Source of the DNA: Cylicocyclus nassatus | Taxonomy: Eukaryota; Nematoda; Chromadorea; Rhabditida; Strongylidae | Assembly: GCA_958299035.1 (NCBI GenBank) | Contig: CATQJL010000001.1 | Coordinates: 34,386,780-34,450,779, forward strand | Reading direction: 5' to 3' | DNA: 64,000 bases | In this document: piece after piece, positions 55,575-64,000 of the stretch | Layout of the letters: each line of letters begins with the position of its first letter | How positions within the stretch are numbered: position 1 is the stretch's first letter | Notes under the pieces: model-generated | What the model was told of the DNA's origin: nothing | Databases searched by the model: none | The model's input: only the letters and a program-made list of their open reading frames with translations | Made by a program: the position numbers and the translations under genes

Positions 55575-55793
55575 TGTTGTAGAGCTGTTCAGTGTGAACT
55601 AGAACTCGCTCATTATTGATAACTAAGGCTGAGGCGACCTAGGCGGCTGCGGCGTACCCGCCGCACCTCGATTATGTTTACGTGTTGTTATTGCGTTGAT
55701 CCTAATGAACCGGCGGCATATAAGCCTATGTGTATAAGGGGAATCTTTGTGTTTTTCTAATGAATCGTCAACGGCTCAACGCGTTCCACAACG
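55575..55793 (+). repeat. Gypsy 3' LTR
   Basis: TGTTGTAGAGC ... TTCCACAACG, the same 219 bp length as the 5' LTR, followed by the GTTTG target duplication. Confidence 0.9.
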
Positions 55794-55798
55794 GTTTG

Positions 55799-56804
55799 TC
55801 AAAATTTTGAAACTGAGCGGACTTGCAAGTATAAGCTATGAGAGATGCCATCCATGCTCATGGCTCCGCCAAATCACATGCAAGAAAAGTGGCTCTCGCA
55901 AAAGGGTTTCACTGCGCACCGAGGTTCCTGTCTATTTTTTAAACTCTTAGACCTTCCTTTACCAACCATCAAATTTTCTAACTCCTCAGTGCGTATTGAA
56001 AAAAAATAGGACCTAATAAAGATTAGCTGGTCAAAAACTCCTTTTTAGGCCTTTGATTCCTCTGAGATTATTCCGCAAGAAGAAAGTACACAAGGAGTAC
56101 CTGAGTGCTACCAGAAATTTGCTGAACACAATGCAATTTATTTGATGGAAAAAGGCTGCATCTGAAAAAAAATTGTCCTCGTTTGAACTTGAAGGTGCAA
56201 AAACGAAAAAACTTTCCGAATGACCTACTAAATCGTCTTTAGTTTGGTGTTCTGTGAGTTTTGGTGAGCGATGAAAAAACGTACAAAATTTTCGGGACAA
56301 CCTAATATATTGATAAGCAACTATTAGGTTGGTGCAAAAGTTTTGTCAGTCCTTCAATTATTAGCAAACACATTAGAATAAAGATAAACTAACATTTCAA
56401 AATTTTTTCGATGCAGAATTTCTCCGTCTTTCCAGCTGTTAAGCTCACATTATGTTTCGTTCAGAGAATGATGAGATATTCGCTAAAAATTGCAACCATT
56501 CGCTTTTACCATGTCAATTTTTACCAATTACCAATTTTCACTAATTTTCAAAATTTTCGTATGAGACTTTTCGGAGGATTCACCAGGATACCCACCCCAC
56601 CAACTGATGAATTTTTTTTCTTTTTTTTCAGCTGCTTTTTCGGATTTTTAATAAATAATTTTCTAGAAGTCTTGTGTTTTGGAAAATTCGCATAACCTGT
56701 TATTGCACCAAACACTTCAAGACCTACAGCTTAGTTTTCAATACTTGAAACCTTTATTCGGAATATGCGTACAGAGACACATATACAAAAAGACATCCAG
56801 TTTT
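55799..56804. other. Mariner termini and a Helitron-like tail, no gene
   Basis: An inverted mariner-type end lies at 56284-56307, with another decayed one just inside it near 56205-56230. A left end TATTAGGTTGGTGCAAAAGT at 56325 has no clear partner. 56755-56805 ('cggaatatgcgtacagagac ... ccagttttat') is the tail of a third B-type element. Confidence 0.5.
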
Positions 56805-57823
56805 ATGTTAGGCCTTTCCAAAAGTAATTTCGCTTTTTTAAACGAGCGCCACATTTGATGGAACAGAGAATTCTAAGAGATTTTGATATCATTCGACGCA
56901 GCATTTCATCCTCTAACTAACAGTAATGAAAGCGTTGCAACGCAGTCAATGAGCTTTCGGAAAACAACCAAAATCTACGACCCATGCTTTTGAGATGGTC
57001 AAGTTTCACTATTTTTCAAAACTTTCATATGAATCCTCAGAAGGTGTTCAAGTAAAGAATCGAGCAAACATCATAGAATACAGTGCAACCTTTACTTCTT
57101 TTCCATAGCTCGCCTTCCTTTTCTAAAAGTTATTCTAAGAAAACCCCGGATTTCGGCAGGCCTACATCAGCCACAATCGCATCGAACATCATGATTATGC
57201 GGAATTTGAGACTACCAAGATGATACTACGAGTTAGCATTACTTTTACAAAACAAGTGAGAGTTTATGGATTCGAAATATCAAACATCGAGTTTTACGGG
57301 CACAACCTGGGGCTCGTTAGAATAATGAGTTATGATGATTTTATCCCCGAAAACTGAACGAATCGGAAACAAAATACGCCCGTTAGACAGAGGAAAAATG
57401 TTGCATCGATTAGTGCCCGAGCTGCTCTTCCTTTGACGTTCTACGAAGATTTAGCTGTCTAAGTACGGAAATCGGTAGCATCAGTTAAATTTTTTTGAAT
57501 TTATGGCAAGCTATGGAAAGGACAAAAAGGCTGCTTTGCAATCTGTAGAATTTGCTCTATAAACATGTTACATGTACTTTTTCGGACGGTTGATATAAGA
57601 GTTCAGAAAAATTGTGAAACTTGCCCATCTCAGAAAGCATAGGCAGCAGATTTTGGTTATTTTCTGTAAGGTCACTGACTACGTTGTGCAAGATCAAAAC
57701 CATTAGAAAAAGGATGAGATGCTGCATCGAACGTTACAAAATCTTTTAGAAATCTTTGTACCATTAAATGTGGCGCCCGTTTGAAAAAAGCGAAATTACT
57801 TTTGGAACGACCCAATATATAAG
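56805..57823. mobile_element. Mariner-ended foldback inside a B-type tail
   Basis: The left end 'gttaggcctttccaaaagta' pairs with the right end 'acttttggaacgacccaata'. The arms share 'gagcgccacatttgatgg' and its inverse. Removing it rejoins 'ccagttttat' to 'tatataagattt', the normal B-type tail, so the insertion site is known to within a base or two. Confidence 0.75.
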
Positions 57824-57917
57824 ATTTATCTGTGGAGTTTCTGGAACCTCCACGGGTCTTGTACATCATTAGCACGCGTACTTCGCAAGGTCCAGCATTG
57901 AAACAGCAGCAGCCTTA

Positions 57918-59677
57918 ATGTCGTTTAGCAACAAAAACACACAATCTCAGACAGTCGAAGGAATACCTCCGGCGGACCATGCGATCGATCTCTGCGTGCC
58001 CTGGTCCTTGCGCCCTATGTGGCAAACAAATATGCCTGATTATCTCGTTAGACTCTATCAAATGAGGGAGCGAGCTTGGTTAATTGCAGCTGATACTGAC
58101 AGCGTTGAAGATAGTTTCAGTTTCAATAGATCAAATGCCAAATTTACTAAACTGCTCAGGAAATACAATGCATCTTTTGAGAAAAAGATAATCAAGTCTG
58201 GAGAAAGATCAGCGTTCTATAAAGTGAACAATTCACGGCTTAGAAACAGGAGCAAGCTGGGAGTTTTACGTAGAGACAATGGTGTGGTTATGAGTGATGA
58301 TAAGGGAAAAGCTGAATTTTTTGCGGATACTTTTGCAAAGACTTTTGCTGAAGAAAAAAGCTTTGATGAGCCTGAGAGGGAATTGCCTCCAGTCTTCCCA
58401 ACAATGAGTGACGGGGTTTGGTTTAGAAGTGAAAACAATTATCTCCTCCTGACTAGATGGCCTAAATCAACATCTCTTACTCATGACCTTTTGCAATTGC
58501 AGTTTATTATATCAGTTGCAGACATACTTTCTGGGCCATTGCAACATATTTTCAATTTGAGTATGATGCGAGCTGAAATTTCTGAGCGATGAAGGGTCTC
58601 TTTTGTTACACCGATTCCCAAGAAAAAGCCGCTAACTAGTCCAGAAAACATTCGGCCTGTTGAAAAAAATGTTGAAAAAACATATTGTTAAACATTCAAA
58701 AGAGAACAATGTGATTTCTAATGCACAGCATGGATTTCAGCGTGGTAAATCGACGGTTACAGCAATGTTACAAACGCTTAATGATTGGACATTGCAACTA
58801 GATAGGGGGCAAGACATTGACGTAACCTATCTAGATTTCAGTAAGGCGTTCGATAAGGTGCCGCACACCAAACTGACGATCAAGCTCAGAGCTCTAGGAA
58901 TACATCCGAGAATAATATCCTGGAATGAAGCATTTCTAAGAGAGCGATCGTTTGTAGTTCATGGCAATCAGACGTTCTCTTCTCTTAGAAAGATGGGATG
59001 TGGGGTCCCTCATGGAGGCTTACTTTCGCCTATACTTTTTAACATATATACAAACGAGCTCCCGCTTATACCACTGTCCAAATATATTTCTTGCTGCGCA
59101 TTTGCTGACGATTTCAAATTGTACCGAACAGTCACGGATGAAGCTAGCCGTAAGCAATTACAAGACACCTTGGATGAGTTTCTGAATCGTCAGAGGATTG
59201 GGGTCTGCCTATTTCACTTGAAAAGACCAAAATACTTCACATGGGCTCAAGCAATCCTAGACATAGCTACTTAGGGGAGGAAGAACGCTTGTAGTTGTTG
59301 AGTCAACAAAAGACTTGGGATTTCTGGTCACAAGCAATCTTTCTTTGACAAACATTGTAAGACAAGATAAGGCAACAATGGCTACTTATAACCTTTACAG
59401 AGGACTATCATGTAACGACCCTGAAGTCTTACTGAGGGTATACAAGACTTACATAAGACCTATATTGGAATACGGTACGTTGATCTATAATCCACACACG
59501 CGAAAAGCAATTGATAATTTAGAAAAGGTTCAAAATAGTTTTACTATAAAACTGTTGATAAGAACGGTAGGATTCAGATACGATGAGATACTAAGTGGTA
59601 GGGTTCGCAATGCAAATCTAGGCATTTCCTACTCTTGCTTATGGAAGGAGAAAACTCGATTTGGTCATGGTGCATAA
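57918..59677 (+). pseudogene. CR1-like LINE reverse transcriptase
   Basis: The N-terminal part (SERSAFYKVNNSRLRNRSKL-type basic region; FADTFAKTFAEE) leads into SFVTPIPKKKPL. The core has NAQHGFQRGKSTVTAMLQTL, VTYLDFSKAFDKVPH (catalytic Asp), GCGVPHGGLLSPILFNIYTN, and the FADD box at about 59101-59112 (CAFADDFKLYR). The thumb region follows with DLGFLVTSNLSLTN and YKTYIRPILEYGTLIYNPHT. Stops or frameshifts near 58593, 59274 and 59677 make it non-functional. Confidence 0.8.
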
Positions 59678-59683
59678 AATACA

Positions 59684-60361
59684 GGTCCCAAACAAATGTG
59701 AACACTATTTGATCGTTAATAACTCCCTTGCTTTCATGCCTTTCTCCGAGCTTGAAACAACATTCTGTAGAGCGAGGTTCAACTTAGATTCGTAGTGTGT
59801 AGCGAATCATCGATCGCTTTTCATTACTGTAGGATTACGGTAAGAACTTTGACAAGGATTTCAGATCATTAGAGGCCATATTCTTCCTCGGAACAAAACC
59901 AAACAAGCCAAAAGCTCTTATACTATGGTAATGGAAGCCGCTGATTTCGAATATGAAATTTTCACTGTACTATGACGCTTCTTTCCGAAGTTATCCCAGG
60001 TAAATCGTAACAACAGAATTTCCAGCATTTGTCAAAAATGTGATTACCCCGTCAAAAAAGCTAAAAACCCTCGTAAAAAGTGGTGTAATGGATTCAGCGT
60101 GCGCGAAAACCCTAGTACACGATTTTTCAGATTTTTTGGAAAAATTTTGTCAAATGGCATATTTCACAACGGATTCACGCGCTGGAAGTTCCTACCGTAA
60201 TCCAACAGTAGCGAAGGGAAATCGGAGTTTTGCCTCATACTGTAAACCTAAATTGAACCTCGGTCTACGAAATGGTGCCTGAAGCTCGGCGAAAGACATA
60301 AAAGCAACAGAGTTATTAACGATCAAACTGTGTTCACATTTTTTTGGAACACTCTGTACTA
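59684..60361. mobile_element. Mariner-ended foldback inside the LINE
   Basis: The ends 'tacaggtcccaaacaaatgt' and the inverse of 'acatttttttggaacactctgta' continue through 'gaacactatttgatcgttaa'. The arms pair near 59835 and 60195 ('tactgtaggattacggtaag' inverted). Same family as 30725-31706. Confidence 0.75.
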
Positions 60362-60712
60362 TTTGAAGAATGTAAGTTAGACGCAAAAAATATTCTTCCT
60401 ACTAGATGCTCCAATAATCAAGGAGGGACTAGGAAGCTTATACTACCAAGGGCAAGGCAAAATGTAAGGAAATATGTCTTTACATGCCGAATGGCCCATC
60501 ATGCGGGTATAATTTTGAGAAGAAAGATGTTCGTAGCGAAGCTATCACTGTTCAAAAAAATTCTAGGAAGCTACCTTCAGTCTTCGTACTAACAATTATA
60601 CCTTTCTGCATGTTGTGTTTAGTTTCAAGATCGTTTATTGTGTTCAGTCTGTTCGACCGTTTTTTTGTTTGCTGTTTTACCATGGGAACTTCCCTATGCA
60701 ATAAATAAATAA
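60362..60712 (+). pseudogene. CR1-like LINE 3' end
   Basis: Continues the LINE after the foldback: RKLILPRARQNVRKYVFTCR matches the usual C-terminal segment of CR1-type proteins, then a stop near 60590, a 3' UTR and the (AATA)n tail. Confidence 0.6.
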
Positions 60713-60754
60713 ATCAACGACTTTCCCACCGGAGCGCAAAGCGTGGAGCCCATA

Positions 60755-62170
60755 CAGTGCTGGACAAAATTATAGGTCCACTCTAAAAAGTGCCATAACT
60801 CACTCTGTTGTCAATAATATATTCCAAAATTTGGTACAGCCGTGTGTTTACCAGCCTACTATCAGTCGTCAAAATGAGCCTCGTTTTCGTTTGGTTATTC
60901 AAGAAAAAATTGAAAATTTTGAAAAAAGCAGGCCTGAAGGCTGGACAAAATTATAGGTCCACCTGGAGTATTTACTGATTAAAGCACTTCTTAGCTCCCA
61001 AATTTTTTTACGTAGGTACACATCCAAAAACGTTAAACAGCTGCATTAGTCAAGCTGTGTCATACCTTCGGGACGCTTTTTTACGTGAGCATTGAAGAAA
61101 AAATCCGACTTTTTGCTGCTGAAGCAAATCCGACATTGAAAACTGCAATTCTGAGCACAAATTTTTGCCTTCAAACTTTTTTTACGATGTTCTCAGGAGC
61201 ATAAAGTAAAGTGAAGGCATTGTTTCTACGAAAAGGAGTTCGTATTTCATGGTTACAACTTTTTAGAGATCCTAGCATTCGATTATAATTACTGAAATCA
61301 CCCAGCAGAAACTGATTACGACAAGCACCAAAGCTGTTTCTGGCTCTGACCAAAATTTTCAGAACAATCACGTGCTAACATACACTACAAGCTGTATCCA
61401 CTATCTAGTAAATAAATACTATCAAAAATCTAAGTGAGGTAGCACTTGGCAAGTTATTTGTATCTGCGTAACACCATCATTACATTGCATTCACAACTCA
61501 TGTTTCGAAAAAGAAGCAGGCAGCTTTGTGGACACTTGCGAGTACGGCGAACAGCTTTATTCTTGTGTAAAGAATGCTCCTACAATATCTTGAGGTTATA
61601 ATGACAATACATAAAGGGTTTCAGGATAGAAACTGAGGCTTACTCTCCCGATTAAGTCGATGTCGAATTTGCTTCAGCAGCAAAAAGTCGAATTTTTTTT
61701 TTCAATGCTCACATCAAAAAGCATCCCGAAGGTAGATAAAACCCCGTTCCTTCCGATCCAGCTGAGAAACTGCAAAATTTCTTACTCAACGCGGGTTTGT
61801 GGAGCGAACATGTGAAAGCATTTTCAAGGCAAAAAAGCAGATAATCGGTTCTTTTCGGAGGTATGACACAGCTTGACTAAAGCAGCTGTTTACCGCTTTT
61901 GGATGTGTACCTACCTAAAAAAATTCGGGAGCTAAGAAGTGCTTTAATCGGTAAAAACCCAGGTGGACCTATAATTTTGTCCAGCCTTCAGGCTTGCTTT
62001 TTTCAAAATTTTAATTTTTTTCTTGAATAAGCAAACGAAAACGAGACCCATTTTGATAAATGATAATAGTCTGGTAAACACACGGCTGTACCAAATTTTG
62101 GAATATTTTATTGACAACAGAGTGAGTTATGGCGCTTTTTAGTGTGGACCTAAAATTTTCTCCAGCACTG
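60755..62170. mobile_element. Tc1-like foldback, ~450 bp arms
   Basis: The left end CAGTGCTGGACAAAATTATA and the inverse of 'ttttctccagcactg' are flanked by TA. The ~24 bp terminal word recurs inside each arm (60943 and 61966). The right arm has ~125 bp extra (about 61735-61862) between 'cgaaggta' and 'cggaggta'. The arms extend to 'gaatttgcttcagcagcaaa' near the centre. Confidence 0.8.
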
Positions 62171-62171
62171 T

Positions 62172-62439
62172 AGAAGCCAAGCCTATAGCCCACTTGGCAC
62201 ATAAATTTGTTGCCAACATCATATGTCCAGAATGGTAACCAAGAGTATCCCTCTTCCATTCTACACCTCTCCTTTTTTGCTACATTTTCTTGTCCAAACC
62301 CGCATGAAGAGAACATTCTCCGCATTACGAGAAAGTTTTCCTTTATTTTACTTTTCTGAATAGAAAATTTCCTCTCACAGGGTAGCATGAGCTCTGCATA
62401 GGCAGAAAGGCATGGGAGCAATTTTTCCACTAACCTCAT
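62172..62439 (-). other. Unassigned - strand frame next to the foldback
   Basis: About 90 codons before the frame runs into the Tc1-like foldback, with MRLVEKLLPCLSAYAELMLP and MEEGYSWLPFWTYDVGNKFM. Protein-like and possibly a host exon truncated by the insertion, but no splice partner or family is seen. Confidence 0.3.
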
Positions 62440-62709
62440 ACAGCAATCTGTCCATTAACTAAATGCCTACTCGGTATTCCTAAGTGGAAAATAGTACAAA
62501 ATCTCTGTAGTTGTATCTGCAAGAATGCTTTACAAAAAGAATTAAATACGGGTTATTGGAAAATAAATACATAGAATAATCAAATACTATAAATATATAC
62601 ATATGCGTAGTCATGTACAAACAAAAAATATGAATGGTGATTACAAGATATGTAAACAGAAGATTTTTCAGTGAGATCAGAGATTATTGCTGATCATTTT
62701 CGTTCCCCT

Positions 62710-63288
62710 TTACGGCAGCGGTGCCTTTTCTATCCGAATGCTTCTTGTGGTTGGCGATTTCTTCGTGATTTTGGGAGCTTCCAGGGAAAGGTGGCCATCT
62801 TCAGTCAGAGAGGATTTGAGTTGCTCAACATCGACGTCATCAGAAAGCATCCATTGTCGAAAAGATTCTAGAATTAGAAATATAAGATTCTGCGAAGTCA
62901 TAAACATATAAACAATCTTTACAAACTTGACCTGCCTCAAGCGTAGCCGTTCTCCTCCTCGATTTCCTGTTTGGATTGCACGTTGAGGATTCTTCCATCC
63001 AAATCGACGCATAGCTCTTCTGGTTCGAAATTTGCGACATTCAAAGAGATAGCTAGCTTGGAATCGTCATTAGTAACCTGAAAATGACTTTCTTTGATTG
63101 TGCAAAAATACTGGAGAAATCTGTGAGCTTAGGTTCGCCAATATTTCAACAGAATTCTCTTGTTTATGCGAAACAGCTGTCAGCATTGGAGCTATTACGG
63201 ACTCGATACGGTCGATGTTTTCGAGAATAGTGTCGAAGAGACCTCGACGAACGAAGCTTGGTTTTGATAGAAAAAAGTAGAGAGCCAT
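62710..63288 (-). CDS. Small heat-shock protein (HSP-16/SIP-1 type)
   Basis: Exon 1 (63288-63151): MALYFFLSKPSFVRRGLFDT..., 46 codons like the N-terminal exon of nematode HSP-16 proteins. Exon 2 (63077-62932) starts the alpha-crystallin domain: TNDDSKLAISLNVANFEPEE, LCVDLDGRILNVQSKQE, ENGYA. Exon 3 (62867-62710): SFRQWMLSDDVDVEQLK, SSLTEDGHLSLEAPK, ending with the IRI tail motif. An ATP-independent chaperone family that binds unfolding proteins. The exon 1 donor (TCT|GTTGAA) is weak but in phase. Oddity: an in-frame TGA at 62937-62939, two codons before the only donor (CAG|GTCAAG), together with a phase mismatch to exon 3; one missing or extra base would explain both. Either a recent pseudogene or a sequencing error. 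The extra intron inside the alpha-crystallin domain is unlike C. elegans hsp-16 genes. Confidence 0.8.
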
Positions 63289-63383
63289 AGCGTTGAGAGT
63301 ACAGAACAACTAGACTGGCGCTGAACTCCGCCGCAGATGTCTTTACATAGCGAGTCGCAACCTCTTCTGCTAGGTTGGCAAGA

Positions 63384-63396
63384 TTCGCGAATATTC
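63384..63396 (-). promoter_or_regulatory. Perfect three-unit heat-shock element
   Basis: TTCgcGAAtaTTC: three alternating nGAAn units with exact spacing, 96-108 bp upstream of the heat-shock protein ATG. Expected HSF-1 binding site. Confidence 0.8.
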
Positions 63397-63448
63397 GCTC
63401 GCGCCGCTCTTCACGGCATAAACAATAGCGTGCTCCTCCCCGACTCGA

Positions 63449-63456
63449 GAACGTTC
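63449..63456 (-). promoter_or_regulatory. Second heat-shock element (two units)
   Basis: GAAcgTTC with a partial third unit ('tgCGA'), about 160 bp upstream of the start codon. Confidence 0.6.
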
Positions 63457-64000
63457 TGCGATAGAGGTATCGCAAATAGATTCTTGTTTTTCTAGTATTG
63501 TAATTACATTGTAACGTTTTATTCGATTGAATTCTTCTGGCATGAAGTGAAAGTCACAAAGCCTCAAACTTTATGAGAGAAAGACAACAAGTCAGTGCAG
63601 TGACATCAAATAAAATTGCTGATGGTTTAAGCGCTTAGATATCTACAATCTTCCCTATAGAATATCTTTAGCACAGGCAGACCTTCTACAAGATGACCAG
63701 CTAGTCTCAAAAAAAGAGGCTTTTGCACTTCCAAACCTTCATATACGAAATGAGGGAACGATTTGGCACTGCTGCATGTAAATTTTGCTATTAGAATGTT
63801 TGAAGGAGTTCTCTATGATCCTCATAGGCGTCTCTCGAGGCAAGCATTGAGTAAATGAAGCATTGATTAGATGTTCGTAAGAAAAGCGAATAGTCACAGT
63901 TGGGGTGCATTGCCCAATTTAGTAGCATTTGGATTGGCAAAATTTACAAGTATGAAAGCGCTATGACTAAATGCCAATACCTTAATTTACTAGGTAGGAA
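63457..64000. other. No gene recognised
   Basis: C. elegans hsp-16 genes often occur as divergent pairs, so I looked for a + strand partner beyond the heat-shock elements. None is visible before the window ends. Confidence 0.35.

Larger units (their letters stand above)
51018..55793 (+). mobile_element. Ty3/Gypsy retrotransposon, full length but disabled
   Basis: 219 bp LTRs at both ends, each TGTTG...CAAC(A/G), flanked by an exact 5 bp target duplication GTTTG (51013-51017 and 55794-55798). Order gag-PR-RT-RNase H-IN, as in Ty3/Gypsy; no envelope. Roughly 20 of 219 LTR positions differ by eye, so insertion is not recent. Defects: a ~325 bp MITE in gag, several frameshifts in pol, and a TGA in the integrase frame. 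Confidence 0.9.
57918..60712 (+). mobile_element. CR1-like LINE, 5'-truncated
   Basis: RT frames at 57918-58592, 58660-59274 and 59315-59677 with frame breaks between them, an interrupting foldback (59684-60361), then the C-terminal region and an (AATA)n tail at about 60699-60715. No endonuclease domain upstream, so it is 5'-truncated. A non-LTR element of the CR1/Jockey group, by the RT motifs and the tail. Confidence 0.75.

Overview
The window reads as nuclear DNA of a parasitic-type nematode, probably clade V/Strongylida. The evidence is: genes with many 40-150 bp introns and nematode-style TTTCAG acceptors; a small heat-shock gene of the HSP-16/SIP-1 type with heat-shock elements; BEL/Pao elements with a phlebovirus-like envelope gene; many Tc1/mariner-ended foldback elements; and the absence of long open host ORFs. 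No bacterial-type gene, rRNA, convincing tRNA or CRISPR array was seen. The species assignment is inference.

Layout. 0-6.2 kb: diverged ~155 bp tandem repeats, two small foldback MITEs sharing one TIR, a gag-like scrap and an old mariner-type foldback. 6.46-6.8 kb: a tiny secreted-peptide candidate with a TATA box. 7.4-11.6 kb: two large foldback elements. 11.7-15.0 kb: the densest host-gene stretch: a candidate membrane protein (-), a complete five-exon secreted Cys-rich protein (+, 13510-14190) and a multi-exon gene (-) converging on it. 15.4-20.8 kb: repeats, a solo LTR, BEL/Pao-like gag (spliced) and a membrane ORF, and dispersed repeat A. 20.9-25.6 kb: a multi-exon candidate gene and a multi-exon CACTA/EnSpm-like transposase, both on the - strand. 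25.7-31.7 kb: mariner-type foldbacks and a ~375 bp (GT)n tract that sits inside a copy of repeat A.

32-43 kb: a degraded BEL/Pao element on the - strand (PR, RT, RNase H, integrase, envelope). Its envelope is interrupted by a 2.2 kb Harbinger-like foldback, and a Helitron-like element lies just upstream. 43.6-48.5 kb: a second solo LTR, another Helitron-like element and a duplicated interspersed repeat. 51.0-55.8 kb: a Ty3/Gypsy element complete with 219 bp LTRs and a 5 bp target duplication, but disabled by frameshifts, a stop and a MITE. 56.8-62.2 kb: a mariner-type foldback, a CR1-like LINE split by another foldback, and a Tc1-like foldback. 62.7-63.5 kb: the small heat-shock gene with its promoter.

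The host genes look independent; no shared pathway is evident. Most of the window is transposon-derived, much of it nested, and the nesting gives a relative order of insertions. All exon models were made by eye from reading frame, splice consensus and phase; they need transcript support.
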